Positions 43,301 through 53,064 of a stretch of 64,000 nt of DNA are shown piece after piece (position 1 is the stretch's first letter; each line of letters starts with the position of its first letter). The DNA is from Gammaproteobacteria bacterium. GTDB taxonomy: Bacteria > Pseudomonadota > Gammaproteobacteria > Nitrosococcales > Methylophagaceae. The position numbers were made by a program, and so were the translations under genes. The notes beneath the pieces are model-generated. The model was not told the DNA's origin. It worked only from the letters and a program-made list of their open reading frames with translations, and searched no databases. Location of the stretch: assembly GCA_029248745.1 (NCBI GenBank), contig JAQWIT010000013.1, forward strand, positions 186,001 to 250,000, given 5' to 3'.

Positions 43301-45394
43301 ATGGCCGCCGATTTATCTACGTATAGAAACATTGGGATCTTCGCTCACGTTGATGCGGGTAAAACCACAACAACGGAACGTATCTTAAAACTAACTGGTA
43401 AGATTCATAAAACTGGTGAAGTCCATGATGGTGAAGCAACAACTGACTTCATGGAACAAGAGCAAGAGCGTGGGATTACAATTCAATCAGCGGCAACAAG
43501 CTGTGAGTGGGATGGTCACCGTTTAAATGTTATCGATACCCCGGGACACGTTGACTTCACTATTGAAGTATACCGTTCATTAAAAGTCCTTGATGGTGGT
43601 GTTGGTGTTTTCTGTGGTAGTGGTGGTGTTGAGCCACAATCAGAAACAAACTGGCGTTATGCTAATGAATCTGAAGTATCTCGTATTATCTTTGTTAATA
43701 AACTGGATCGTATGGGTGCTGATTTCTATCGTGTAGTTAAACAGGTAAAAGATGTTTTAGGTGCTAACCCATTAGTCATGGTGTTGCCGATTGGCATCGA
43801 GGACGAATTCAAAGGCTGTGTTGATTTATTAACACGTAAAGCTTGGATTTGGGATAACGAACAAGATACCACTGCTTTCCGTATCGAAGAGCCGCCTGCA
43901 GATATGGCTGATAAAGTTGAAGAATATCGTGAGCTATTGGTCGAAACGGCATTAGAGCAAGATGATGACTTAATGGAAGCGTATCTTGAAGGTGAAGAGC
44001 CTTCAATTGAAGACCTTCACAAATGTATCCGTAAAGGTACATTGTCTATGGACTTCTTCCCAACTTACTGTGGTTCTGCCTTTAAAGACAAAGGTGTTCA
44101 AATGGTATTGGATGCGGTTGTTGCATATTTACCGACACCAACAGAAGTTGATCCACAACCAGAAGTGGATGAGGAAGGTACTGAAACAGGTGAAATGGCA
44201 ATCGTTACACCTGACGCGCCATTACGTGCTTTAGCATTCAAAATTATGGATGATCGCTTTGGTGCCTTAACGTTTATTCGTATTTATTCTGGTGTCATCA
44301 ATAAAGGTGATACGGTCTTAAATACCTTTACGGGTAAAACAGAGCGTGTTGGCCGTATGGTAGAAATGCATGCAGATGATCGTACGGAATTAGATTCTGC
44401 TCAAGCCGGCGATATTATCGCTGTTGTGGGCATGAAAGATGTACAAACAGGGCATACATTATGTGATCCTAAAAATCCTGCGACATTAGAGCCAATGGTT
44501 TTCCCAGATCCTGTTATCTCAATCTCTATTGCACCGAATGATAAAGGTGGTTCTGAGAAAATGGGTATCGCCTTAGGTAAAATGATTAAAGAAGATCCTT
44601 CTTTTCACGTCGAAACTGACCAAGAAAGTGGCGAAACAATCATCAAAGGTATGGGTGAGCTTCATTTAGATATTAAAGTTGATATCTTGAAGCGTACACA
44701 TGGTGTTGATGTTACAGTTGGTGAACCACAAGTTGCTTACCGTGAAACAATCACACAGCGTATTGAAGATAGCTACACACATAAGAAACAATCGGGTGGT
44801 TCTGGTCAGTTCGGTAAAATTGATTACATTATCGAACCAGGCGAAACAGGCAGTGGTTTTATCTTTGAATCAACGGTTACCGGTGGTTCGGTACCACGCG
44901 AGTTCTGGTCTGCAGTAGAAGCTGGCTTTAAGAAAATGATGGACCGTGGTGTATTAGCGGGCTACCCATGTTTAGACTTTAAAGTGAACTTATATGATGG
45001 TGGTTTCCATGCCGTGGATTCATCAGCTGTTGCGTTTGAATTAGCTGCTCAAGCTGCTTATCGTCAAACAATGCCAAAAGCGGGTCCACAATTGATGGAA
45101 CCGATTATGAAAGTAGACGTATTCACACCAGAAGATCACGTTGGTGATGTCATTGGTGATTTGAACCGTCGTCGCGGTATGATTAAATCACAAGATTCAA
45201 CACCAACCGGTGTTCGCATCAACGGTGAAGTGCCATTAAGTGAAATGTTTGGTTATATCGGCTCACTACGTACAATGACATCGGGTCGTGGTCAGTTCTC
45301 TATGGAGTTCGTACACTACAGTGCTTGCCCACGTAACGTGGCAGAAGAAGTCATTAAAGAAGCGAAACAACGAGAAGAGGATGCGAAGAAATAA
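43301..45394 (+). CDS. fusA: Elongation factor G, stand-alone copy (EF-G2-like)
   Basis: A 697-residue translational GTPase. G1 is [14 protein letters not shown], switch [11 protein letters not shown] and G4 [10 protein letters not shown]. Domains II to V follow in the usual order, with the domain IV region [12 protein letters not shown]. It is alone, between nuo and a terminator, not in the str operon (rpsL-rpsG-fusA-tuf). Features such as [17 protein letters not shown] resemble the second EF-G type of gammaproteobacteria. Whether it is the only EF-G of this genome cannot be seen here. ACAGGAAA precedes the ATG. Confidence 0.9.
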   Translation: MAADLSTYRNIGIFAHVDAGKTTTTERILKLTGKIHKTGEVHDGEATTDFMEQEQERGITIQSAATSCEWDGHRLNVIDTPGHVDFTIEVYRSLKVLDGGVGVFCGSGGVEPQSETNWRYANESEVSRIIFVNKLDRMGADFYRVVKQVKDVLGANPLVMVLPIGIEDEFKGCVDLLTRKAWIWDNEQDTTAFRIEEPPADMADKVEEYRELLVETALEQDDDLMEAYLEGEEPSIEDLHKCIRKGTLSMDFFPTYCGSAFKDKGVQMVLDAVVAYLPTPTEVDPQPEVDEEGTETGEMAIVTPDAPLRALAFKIMDDRFGALTFIRIYSGVINKGDTVLNTFTGKTERVGRMVEMHADDRTELDSAQAGDIIAVVGMKDVQTGHTLCDPKNPATLEPMVFPDPVISISIAPNDKGGSEKMGIALGKMIKEDPSFHVETDQESGETIIKGMGELHLDIKVDILKRTHGVDVTVGEPQVAYRETITQRIEDSYTHKKQSGGSGQFGKIDYIIEPGETGSGFIFESTVTGGSVPREFWSAVEAGFKKMMDRGVLAGYPCLDFKVNLYDGGFHAVDSSAVAFELAAQAAYRQTMPKAGPQLMEPIMKVDVFTPEDHVGDVIGDLNRRRGMIKSQDSTPTGVRINGEVPLSEMFGYIGSLRTMTSGRGQFSMEFVHYSACPRNVAEEVIKEAKQREEDAKK

Positions 45395-45425
45395 TCGCTG
45401 ACGCTAGATGAAGTTATATGAATCT

Positions 45426-45449
45426 GGCCGGTCTTTACCGGCCTTTTTT
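45426..45449 (+). terminator. Rho-independent terminator after fusA
   Basis: Stem GGCCGGT (45426-45432) and ACCGGCC (45437-45443), loop CTTT, then T6. Strong and well placed 32 bases after the fusA stop. Confidence 0.92.
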
Positions 45450-45514
45450 ATACGTAAAGTAAAGTTGACGGTATTGTAGTTGAATGGGAATGCCATTTTA
45501 TCAGGAGGTTAAAA

Positions 45515-46426
45515 ATGAATAAGTTAGTTATTATTTTTATTGTGGCTATGATGTGCGTACCGGCTTTCGCATCTGATTTAGCGAAAGAAAAAAGATGGGA
45601 AGCACAAGTTGTCGATGCGTTGATAGATGACGATGAGCTATATCCAGAGTCCGAAGGCATCCCGTTCTTGGCGATTGGAATGCCAAGTGAGTCAGACAAG
45701 ATTGTGGGTGTGATTGTTGTACATGGTATGGGCGTGCATCCCAATTGGGAGTGAGTTGTGCAGTCTGTGCGAATTGGCTTAGCAGAATCTGGCCTATTTA
45801 CATTGTCGATTCAAATACCTGTTTTAGCAAATGATGCCGCGGGTAAAAGATTATGAATCCTTAATGCCTCAAGCTGCTTCAAGATTTGATTCAGCCATAG
45901 GCTATTTAAAAGAACAGGGAAGAAGCAATATTGTATTAGTAGCGCATAGTTTAGGGGTAGAAATGGTGTCTTACTATCTTTCTGATGCAGCAGATAAATA
46001 GACGATGCTGTTGTTGGTTTTGTCGGTGTCAGTATATCGGCAAGTTCATCAAATTATTTGAGACGTATCTCGTTCGACAATCACGATTGTGAAGAGTAAA
46101 GTATAAGTCAATGTTTATCGGTAGCTGGTTCCAATCCTGATAATCAAAATGCTTATATTGTGGAAATAGAAGCAGGGAGACCTGAGATTGATTGGCGCAA
46201 TTTGTGTCCTGAAAGCCGTGCTGAACTATGCGATGCCTTTAGTATGTTGGATCATATTGGTTTTAGTGAGCCTGACGACCTAGATAAAAGGTTTGACAAT
46301 CGTTACACGCTGATCGGTTACGATATTCATGGTAATGGCCCTGTAACAGCCAATGGTTGTTATGTAACGTATGATTCATTTGGTGACCCTGAATGCACTA
46401 TGACGGTGGTTGATACAGATTGTTAA
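45515..46426 (+). pseudogene. Broken DUF3530-type alpha/beta hydrolase
   Basis: A strong AGGAGG (45503-45508) and a signal peptide (KLVIIFIVAMMCVPAFA) open the gene. VIVVHGMGVHPNWE then leads into an in-frame TGA at 45752. Homology continues: VRIGLAESGLFTLSIQIP, then after a shift near 45840, MPQAASRFDSAIGYLKEQ and the nucleophile elbow region IVLVAHSLGVEMVSYYL. A TAG follows at 45999 and a further frame change near 46000-46110. The last open part (46160-46426) encodes SRAELCDAFSML, which I cannot match. The TGA probably replaces a Trp codon. At least four lesions. Confidence 0.75.
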
Positions 46427-46440
46427 GATGTTGAGAGACT

Positions 46441-47442
46441 ATGTATAGCGACGAAGATTTAGATACTGCGGTTAAGCAAGGCATCTTCTCAGCGACGGAT
46501 GTAAAGACGTTCCGCCAGCGTAATGCTGAAAATAAGGCGTCATCTATTGCTGACGAAGAAAACTTTAAGCTGATAGGTGGTTTTAACGATATTTTTATCG
46601 TGATTGCGTGTGGCTTATTGTTGTTTTCATCTTTTTCAGTATTGGAGTCAATTAACGCTAGTATTGCTTATGTTGTCTTCGCGATACTTTCTTGGGGCTT
46701 GGCAGAGTTTTTTGTCTTAAAAAGAAAAATGGCACTTCCAGCGATTATGCTATTAATCGCTTTTGTGGGTGGTGTTGCTGGCTTATCACACTCTGTATTG
46801 CCGATGACTTCAGATTTTGGGCCGATGATGGCAGCGAGTTTATCTGCGATTGCTGCTTTTATGCACTGGCAACGTTTTAGTGTGCCTATTACAGTTGCTG
46901 TTGCTGTGGCTGCCTTTGTGGGTTTGATCGTTTCTTTATTAAGCGCAGTTATTCCTGAAATAGAAAATGTACTTTCACCCGTTATTTTTATTTGTGGTTT
47001 ATTGGTTTTTGCTTTTGCTATGGTCTGGGATGCGGCTGATACGTTGCGTGTGAATTACCGTTCTGATGTTGCTTTCTGGTTACACCTTCTTGCCGCGCCA
47101 TTAATTATTCATCCAATATTTACGGGTTTGGATATTTTAAAAGGTGATGAAAGTTTGACCAATATGATTTTGGTGGTGGCACTCTATTTATTACTCACTT
47201 TTGTTTCAATGTGTATTGATAGGCGTGTGTTGATGGTATCGTCTTTGATGTATGTGATTTATGCTTTATCAGGTCTTATTGATCGTTATGGTGTGGTTGG
47301 ATCTAGTTTTGCTTTGACAGGTGTATTGATGGGAGTGATGTTATTACTTTTATCAGCTTATTGGCATAGTGTACGTGCCATTCTAGTCGGTTTATTACCC
47401 AATGTTGTCCAAAACTACGTTCCAAAATCAAAATTAATTTAG
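46441..47442 (+). CDS. Polytopic membrane protein, DUF2157-like, unknown function
   Basis: A 333-residue protein. A short soluble N-terminus with a [16 protein letters not shown] motif is followed by about nine or ten transmembrane helices, starting at [16 protein letters not shown]. The arrangement resembles DUF2157-type membrane proteins. No catalytic residues or transport motif are evident. It lies between two pseudogenes but is unbroken. The C-terminus is basic (NYVPKSKLI). Confidence 0.6.
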   Translation: MYSDEDLDTAVKQGIFSATDVKTFRQRNAENKASSIADEENFKLIGGFNDIFIVIACGLLLFSSFSVLESINASIAYVVFAILSWGLAEFFVLKRKMALPAIMLLIAFVGGVAGLSHSVLPMTSDFGPMMAASLSAIAAFMHWQRFSVPITVAVAVAAFVGLIVSLLSAVIPEIENVLSPVIFICGLLVFAFAMVWDAADTLRVNYRSDVAFWLHLLAAPLIIHPIFTGLDILKGDESLTNMILVVALYLLLTFVSMCIDRRVLMVSSLMYVIYALSGLIDRYGVVGSSFALTGVLMGVMLLLLSAYWHSVRAILVGLLPNVVQNYVPKSKLI

Positions 47443-47461
47443 CCTAGAATCTTTACATTGC

Positions 47462-47719
47462 TTGGCGACCTTTCTCATAGAGAAGGGGACGACATGGAAA
47501 GCGGTATCTCAAGATGATGATGTCTTTGAGGGACGCGATAGCGAGACAGGCCAACTTAGACGGATTGGTTCACGTGTTGACTTGATTTTTGGTTCTAATT
47601 CTCAACTTCGCACTTTGGCTGAGGTGTATGCATACCGAGATTCGCAATCTCGTTTTGTGAATGACTTTGTTAATACATGGATTAAAATAATGGAGTTAGA
47701 ACGTTTTGATTTAGCTTAA
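47462..47719 (+). pseudogene. katG: C-terminal stump of catalase-peroxidase katG
   Basis: About 77 residues match the end of Kat[40 protein letters not shown], and [20 protein letters not shown]. Intact KatG is roughly 720-740 residues, so over 85 percent, including both haem-domain His residues, is missing. The open stretch could start at a TTG at 47462, but there is no ribosome binding site. It begins about 20 bases after the membrane protein gene. A terminator follows, probably the original katG terminator. Confidence 0.85.
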
Positions 47720-47741
47720 TTGTCCTCGTGCTATGAAAAGT

Positions 47742-47774
47742 GCCAACTTTAGTTTTGAAAGTTGGCTTTTTTTT
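47742..47774 (+). terminator. Rho-independent terminator after the katG remnant
   Basis: Stem GCCAACTTT (47742-47750) and AAAGTTGGC (47758-47766), 7-base loop, then T8. It separates the plus-strand remnant from the convergent rluD. Confidence 0.88.
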
Positions 47775-47777
47775 ACT

Positions 47778-48755
47778 TTATTTTTCAACCTCTTGTAACA
47801 TGTCATCGGCTAAGATATTTAAGATAGTTTGCATGTCGTCTGGAATGTCGATTCGCCATGATACTTCCTGTTCAGTTTTAGGATGAATGAATCCTAACAA
47901 GCCGGCATGTAATGCCTGTCGTTTAAAGTTTTGTAGGGCCTGTTGACATGTTTCTGAGGCTCCCTTAGGCAAACGTAACCGGCCACCGTAGGAAGGATCA
48001 CCTAATAGCGGGTAGCGGATATGCGCCATATGAACACGAATTTGGTGAGTACGACCTGTTTCTAATTTACAACGAATGTGAGTATGGGCTCGAAAGCGTT
48101 GTTCAACACGGTAATGGGTGGTGGCTGGTTTACCCGTGTTAGTGATGGCCATTCGTTTTCTTTCAGTATGATGTCGGCCAATGGGTTTATCTACTGTCCC
48201 GCCCGCGGTCATGACACCCATCGCAATGGCTTGATATTCACGTTGCACCGTTCGCGCCTGCAGTTGGGATACTAGACTATTGTGTGCTTGCAATGTTTTA
48301 GCAATCATTAATAAGCCGGTCGTGCCTTTATCTATACGGTGGACTATGCCTGCTCGCGGCACACCTTCCAGTGGAGGTGAGTGATGGAGTAAGGCATTGA
48401 CTAAAGTGCCTTGATGATTACCTGCGCCGGGATGCACAACCATTCCTGCTGGTTTATTAATGATGAGAATATCTTGATCTTCATGAATAATATCAAGTTG
48501 TATTGCCTCTGCCTGCCATTTTTCATCAACGGCTTTTATTTGAGCATTAATCTCAACTTGTTCTCCCCCAATGACACTGTCTTTTGGGCGTAGAATTTTG
48601 CCGTCGATAAGGACGTAGCCGGCTTTAATCCACTTAGTGATTTGGCCTCTGGAATAATCTGAGAAAAGCTGTGCAAGTGCCTGATCTAGACGGATGCCCG
48701 CGCAGTCATCAGGAATTATGCCTGTTAAAGTTAATGTGTTGGTCATGGAGGTCAT
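47778..48755 (-). CDS. rluD: 23S rRNA pseudouridine synthase RluD
   Basis: A 325-residue enzyme forming pseudouridines 1911, 1915 and 1917 in helix 69 of 23S rRNA. The N-terminal S4 RNA-binding domain is RLDQALAQLFSDYSRGQITK. The catalytic Asp (about residue 142) is in GIVHRIDKGTTGLLMIAKT, and the C-terminal block RTHQIRVHMAHIRYPLLGDP is conserved. The pgeF/yfiH gene that often follows rluD is absent; the next item is a terminator for the opposite strand. Confidence 0.93.
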   Translation of the reverse strand: MTSMTNTLTLTGIIPDDCAGIRLDQALAQLFSDYSRGQITKWIKAGYVLIDGKILRPKDSVIGGEQVEINAQIKAVDEKWQAEAIQLDIIHEDQDILIINKPAGMVVHPGAGNHQGTLVNALLHHSPPLEGVPRAGIVHRIDKGTTGLLMIAKTLQAHNSLVSQLQARTVQREYQAIAMGVMTAGGTVDKPIGRHHTERKRMAITNTGKPATTHYRVEQRFRAHTHIRCKLETGRTHQIRVHMAHIRYPLLGDPSYGGRLRLPKGASETCQQALQNFKRQALHAGLLGFIHPKTEQEVSWRIDIPDDMQTILNILADDMLQEVEK

Positions 48756-49034
48756 CGTGATATTAAAACAGGGAAAGATTATAGCCTAGTGCTAATGTTC
48801 AGGTTTATTTGTCTTTATATTAAATCTCTAATTGTTTGTTTAATCTATTATTTCTCATAATGCTGTTGTATTTTTACTACAGTTTTAGGGGGCATCTGAC
48901 GATGTGTCGACAGGATATTGCATTTTTAATAGTATGCTGATACGGTGTCAAATCTGCTGATTTTTGAATCAGTTAGTCGGTATAGTCAGCGGGGACTTAC
49001 CGTCAGTATTTAAATTAATATGAAGTGAGATTTT

Positions 49035-49247
49035 ATGTCTGAACGTGTAACAGGAAGCGTAAAGTGGTTTGACGCAGCAAAAGGTTTTGGTTTTCTAGAG
49101 CGTGAGGGTGGTGATGATGTATTTGTCCATTTTCGTGCTATCCAAGGTGATGGTTTTAAAACTTTAGATGAAGGCCAGCAAGTTGAGTTTACGGTAACTA
49201 AGGGTGATAAAGGCTGGCAGGCGGAAGACGTTGTAGCAGTTAGCTAA
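49035..49247 (+). CDS. Cold-shock domain protein (CspA family)
   Basis: A 70-residue single-stranded nucleic acid binding protein with RNP1 (KGFGFL) and RNP2 (VFVHF) in [19 protein letters not shown] and [11 protein letters not shown]. It probably acts as an RNA chaperone. The 279-base upstream gap is long, as often for csp genes with a structured leader, and contains a small hairpin CTGATT/AATCAG (48956-48971). No clear promoter pair was found. Its TAA overlaps the stop of the convergent mutM by three bases. Whether it is cold-induced cannot be told. Confidence 0.9.
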   Translation: MSERVTGSVKWFDAAKGFGFLEREGGDDVFVHFRAIQGDGFKTLDEGQQVEFTVTKGDKGWQAEDVVAVS

Positions 49248-50080
49248 CTCTTCCCAATGTTTGCCTGACACGAAGGGCAATAATATGTTGCCCTTTGTGT
49301 TTCTTTATAGTGTTTGATCTTGTTTCCGCAATGGAGACAGGGTTCATCTTTACGACCATAAACGTTAAGTTGTTGTGCAAAATAACCGGGCTTACCGTCG
49401 CTTTTAGTAAAGTCTTTTAACGTTGTTCCACCTGCCTTTATGGCTTTTTCTAGTACTAGCTTGATCTGTTGCGTTAATTGCTCACATTGCGTTTTTGTTA
49501 AGTTTTGAGAAATTGTCTTCGGGTGGATACCTGATAAAAATAGACTTTCATTGGCATAAATATTTCCCACACCCACAACAACCTGCCCATTCATGATCAA
49601 TGTTTTAACACTACAGTATTTTTTTTTTGCTTGTTCATAAAGGTAGTTTGCATCAAATCCTTTTAATAAGGGTTCAGGGCCGAGATGCGCAATGAGCTTA
49701 TGCTTTGTTACTGCTTCATCAGTCCACATGATGGCGCCGAACCGCCTCGGGTCGGTGTAACGCAGTAAGTGTCCGTTATTAAGGATGATATCTACATGAT
49801 CATGTTTAGCAGGATTGTTATGTTCTATTTTATCCAGAATTCTTAGGCTGCCTGACATACCTAAATGAATCATTAATGTACCGCTATCACATTGGACTAA
49901 TAAGTATTTGGCGCGTCGTTTAACCGAATGGATAAGCTGTTGCTTCAATGTCCTAGCTAGGTTCTCTGGAATGGGCCAACGTAGGCTATGATTGCGTATT
50001 GTCACCCGGGTAACGGTTGCATTTTCTAAGTAGGGCTTAATACCCTTTCGGGTGGTTTCAACTTCAGGTAATTCTGGCAT
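49244..50080 (-). CDS. mutM: Formamidopyrimidine-DNA glycosylase (Fpg)
   Basis: A 278-residue bifunctional base-excision repair enzyme that removes 8-oxoguanine. Pro2 and Glu3 of [14 protein letters not shown] act in catalysis. The helix-two-turn-helix is [21 protein letters not shown], and the C-terminal zinc finger has Cys pairs CLHCGNK and YYCPSCQ. Length normal. While other oxidative-stress genes in this window are dead (katG, di-haem peroxidase), this one is intact. Confidence 0.95.
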   Translation of the reverse strand: MPELPEVETTRKGIKPYLENATVTRVTIRNHSLRWPIPENLARTLKQQLIHSVKRRAKYLLVQCDSGTLMIHLGMSGSLRILDKIEHNNPAKHDHVDIILNNGHLLRYTDPRRFGAIMWTDEAVTKHKLIAHLGPEPLLKGFDANYLYEQAKKKYCSVKTLIMNGQVVVGVGNIYANESLFLSGIHPKTISQNLTKTQCEQLTQQIKLVLEKAIKAGGTTLKDFTKSDGKPGYFAQQLNVYGRKDEPCLHCGNKIKHYKETQRATYYCPSCQANIGKS

Positions 50081-50101
50081 TGAGGTGCTCTTAAGGTGTT
50101 A

Positions 50102-50977
50102 TTAATGTGATGCTGGTAATAGTAATGTTTGGTAGCTAGCTTTGGGAAACTGATAAGCGAGTTCTGTCTGCTCATTGATGATAAAAAAATGCGTTTTACT
50201 TAAGTGTAAAGTGAGTTTTACAGATTCGTTTTGTTCTTTAAGCTGCACAATAACATGAAAAGGACTGGGTTGTAGTCTACTTGAGAGAGCATCAAGCTGA
50301 ATCACTTGTAATGCAGCTGCTTGTTGCCAGTTATCGATAATTTCAACTAGCTTATCTGCTGATTGTTTTGAATCAGATTGCCATTGGCCATTATTTAACT
50401 GCAATGATGTGGTTTGTTTTAACAAGCTTTGTTGTTGATAATGGGGAATGGTCAGTTGTGTGATGTGCTGTTGTGCTTTGATGAGGCGGTTGTCAATAAA
50501 ACTACTGGCACTGGTATTGAGTAAGGGACTGATGGTGTCTTCGAGTAGGTAGAGGTCGTTATTATGTTGCACATAACGGCGTTGCTCAATGGGTTCGATA
50601 TCACCAAAGATAAAATGATGGTCATTCAAGACCAAGTTTGTACTGTCTTTGTTTATACCAAACTGACTGAGATTTTGACCCGCTATTATGGTTTGCTGAC
50701 GATAGGGTTGTATAGTCAAAATTGAGAGTAGTAGTTTGATTCTATTTTGATTAGCACGGGCTGTGATAGGCGTGATGAGTTGCCATTGTTGCTTGAGTTT
50801 CTTTAAGACAATATCTGCACGATTCATTTGTGAGATGGTAATGTGGTGGATGGCTTCATTAGTGATGTTTGTGAGGGGGGGGGTTGCTGTGGTGCTTGTT
50901 AGTTCATCATTGATGAACCAATATAACCCGGCTAATACGGTAATGAGTATTAAGTTAATGAAATAGTTTGATTTCAT
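50102..50977 (-). CDS. DUF4340 protein of a Gld-type ABC operon
   Basis: A 291-residue protein with an N-terminal membrane anchor (FINLILITVLAGLYWFI) and a large soluble, presumably periplasmic, domain with repeated beta units (LKKLKQQWQLITP, TSLQLNNGQWQSDS). It fits DUF4340, which accompanies GldG-like proteins. The last of four genes. It overlaps gldG-like by 4 bases. Function unknown. Confidence 0.75.
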   Translation of the reverse strand: MKSNYFINLILITVLAGLYWFINDELTSTTATPPLTNITNEAIHHITISQMNRADIVLKKLKQQWQLITPITARANQNRIKLLLSILTIQPYRQQTIIAGQNLSQFGINKDSTNLVLNDHHFIFGDIEPIEQRRYVQHNNDLYLLEDTISPLLNTSASSFIDNRLIKAQQHITQLTIPHYQQQSLLKQTTSLQLNNGQWQSDSKQSADKLVEIIDNWQQAAALQVIQLDALSSRLQPSPFHVIVQLKEQNESVKLTLHLSKTHFFIINEQTELAYQFPKASYQTLLLPASH

Positions 50978-52317
50978 TGTTTACGTCGATACCACCATAA
51001 GCTCAGGCCGATGAGTAATAATGAAGCGGGCAAGATGACAAGAAAGCTCAGGCCGATGAACAGTGAGTTCATTTTACTGAGTTCAAGTTGGTTATCGATG
51101 GTGGTTTTAATGGGGATGGTGATTAAACTATCATCATCGGCTAACCAGTTAATTAAGGCGACACCGAGTTCTAAATTAGCGGCATTGCCAATAAAGCTAT
51201 TGGATAAGAAGTCGCCATCTCCAATAACAGCGATACGTTGTTGCTTGTCTTCTTGTGTTGATGTCAGTAAATAAGCAATATCTAGTGGCCCTGCTGTATC
51301 GATGCCTTGTTCAAATTGTGCCTGTAGACTCGGGTTAAGATCGCTCCATACATTTGTTGGTGTTGATAACAGGGCTTGATATTGCCATAAGTTATTTTCA
51401 GCTTTCGGTGCAATTGCGGCGGCTTTTGGAAATAGTGTCACGCTTGATGTAGCTTGGCCAATGGGATGATTTGCATAATCGGTAATGAGTGTAAATTGGG
51501 GATCTGGGATACCTAATAATTCGGTATTGGGATTTATGAGGGTGCCAGGGAGTAGCTCAAGTTCTAGGTATTCTGCTAAGGCTGTGAGAGGGGGGTTTTC
51601 GTGAGGCTCTGTTAACCAGAGTAGATTACCGCCGTTATCAAGGTAATCTTTTAAGACGTTTATCTCGCCGGGTAGCCACGACTTCTCTGGGCTTGCAATA
51701 ATTACAGCGGCAGTATTACGTGGTATCTGTTGATGTTGTACAAGATTGAGTGTTTTTGTTTTGAACCCTTTTTGTTTAAGCGTGGTTGTCCAAGTACTGA
51801 GATTAAAGTTAGCTTGATGATCAGGGCGTCGTTCGCCATGACCTTCTATAAAAACTAACCATTTATCTTGTTCTCGAGAGACTGAAATCAGTGCATTGGT
51901 GAGAGACTGTTCCGATAAATTGAAAACATGTTTTTGTTGTTGGCCCAGTGAAACGACCAGTTCACCTTGTTGTTGAATATTAAGCTCACGCACGATCTCT
52001 GGTGAGAAGTCTGGATCGATGTAATGAACAACTAGTGCCGGTTGGTGGTGTTGATAGCGGGATAATAGTCCCGTAAGCGCAGGCTTGAGCTCATTGGTCT
52101 CACTGATAAAAGTTTGGATAGTGACGGGCTTATCAAGCTGCGTAAGGAAGCGTATTGTAGTCTCAGACAGACTATGGCGCTGATTCGCTGTTAAATCTAT
52201 TTGGGTATCAGTTTTTATCGAAAGCTGTGCTAATAAAATAACAAGCCCAATCATCAGCAGATAGAACACACTATTCTGTATTCTCAGTTGACGATGTGTT
52301 TTTGAATTAATTTTCAT
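50974..52317 (-). CDS. GldG-like ABC-associated protein (DUF of ABC-type uncharacterised transport)
   Basis: A 447-residue protein with an N-terminal transmembrane helix (VFYLLMIGLVILLAQL), a large periplasmic GldG/IFT52-like domain (DLTANQRHSLSETTIRFLTQ, then VVIASPEKSWLPGEINVLKD and GGNLLWLTEPHE), and a C-terminal helix (SFLVILPASLLLIGLSLWW). GldG is the auxiliary subunit of gliding-type ABC transporters, but the family also occurs in non-gliding proteobacteria. It lies between the permease and the DUF4340 gene in a close operon. Confidence 0.8.
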   Translation of the reverse strand: MKINSKTHRQLRIQNSVFYLLMIGLVILLAQLSIKTDTQIDLTANQRHSLSETTIRFLTQLDKPVTIQTFISETNELKPALTGLLSRYQHHQPALVVHYIDPDFSPEIVRELNIQQQGELVVSLGQQQKHVFNLSEQSLTNALISVSREQDKWLVFIEGHGERRPDHQANFNLSTWTTTLKQKGFKTKTLNLVQHQQIPRNTAAVIIASPEKSWLPGEINVLKDYLDNGGNLLWLTEPHENPPLTALAEYLELELLPGTLINPNTELLGIPDPQFTLITDYANHPIGQATSSVTLFPKAAAIAPKAENNLWQYQALLSTPTNVWSDLNPSLQAQFEQGIDTAGPLDIAYLLTSTQEDKQQRIAVIGDGDFLSNSFIGNAANLELGVALINWLADDDSLITIPIKTTIDNQLELSKMNSLFIGLSFLVILPASLLLIGLSLWWYRRKQ

Positions 52318-52318
52318 G

Positions 52319-53059
52319 TTAGCTGAGACGCTGTGTGTTGATGCAACGAATAGTTAAAGTTAGGAAGAACCCGACGTTAATGCCGTAATAAGCAATATCT
52401 TTAGTGTGGAGGTCACCTTGTAGAATGGGTTGGAAATGGCTCAATAGTGATAACCAGCTGAAGAGGGTCGACTCTCCTGTATTACCTGTCCAATCGATGA
52501 TCCAAGATAAAAAAAGTAGGCTGAAGGTGCTGATAGCCGCGATAGTAGGTTGTTTGGTTAGTGCGGATAAAAATAGGCCGATAGCGGTGAAGCTGGCGAC
52601 CAACAGAAATAAACCAAAGATGGCTGAACCAATGGCCATGAGGTCGAGTGTTGCGCCGACGGATAAGGCTAATGGCATGCATGTAATCAAACCAATAAGA
52701 ATTAAGAAAAAGGCAAGTGTGCCCAAATATTTTCCCAGTACAATTTGCGTTACTGATAACGGTGCAGATAGGAGTAGGGGGAAGCTATCATTTCGGCGCT
52801 CCTCTGCAATGAGCCGCATAGTGATCAGTGGTGTTAACAATAACAAGATGGTGGCTGCATTGTTAAATAAGGGCAGTGCTATAAGCTCTGTCACACCTGG
52901 GGCACCGGGGATAGCTGATATTTTACCTTGAATTTGCATAAAGTAATCAATATGCGTCAAAAAGAGATACGCTAGGATGAGTTGACTTAACGCCAAGATG
53001 AGCCATGCAAGTGGCGATAGAAAGAGTCTATAGAGCTCATGGCGGGCTAATGTGAACAT
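52319..53059 (-). CDS. ABC-2 type permease (GldF-like)
   Basis: A 246-residue membrane protein with about six transmembrane helices. The N-terminal HELYRLFLSPLAWLILALSQ and LIAEERRNDSFPLLLSAPLS are typical of ABC-2 permeases. It ends 1-2 bases before the GldG-like start and begins 5 bases after the ATPase ends. It forms the membrane channel part of the operon. Confidence 0.85.
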   Translation of the reverse strand: MFTLARHELYRLFLSPLAWLILALSQLILAYLFLTHIDYFMQIQGKISAIPGAPGVTELIALPLFNNAATILLLLTPLITMRLIAEERRNDSFPLLLSAPLSVTQIVLGKYLGTLAFFLILIGLITCMPLALSVGATLDLMAIGSAIFGLFLLVASFTAIGLFLSALTKQPTIAAISTFSLLFLSWIIDWTGNTGESTLFSWLSLLSHFQPILQGDLHTKDIAYYGINVGFFLTLTIRCINTQRLS

Positions 53060-53064
53060 TATAT

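Noticed and set aside
45752-45754. TGA in the DUF3530 gene as selenocysteine or Trp codon
   Set aside because: The same gene has other frameshifts and a TAG, TGA ends other genes in the window, and no SECIS-like hairpin is evident downstream.
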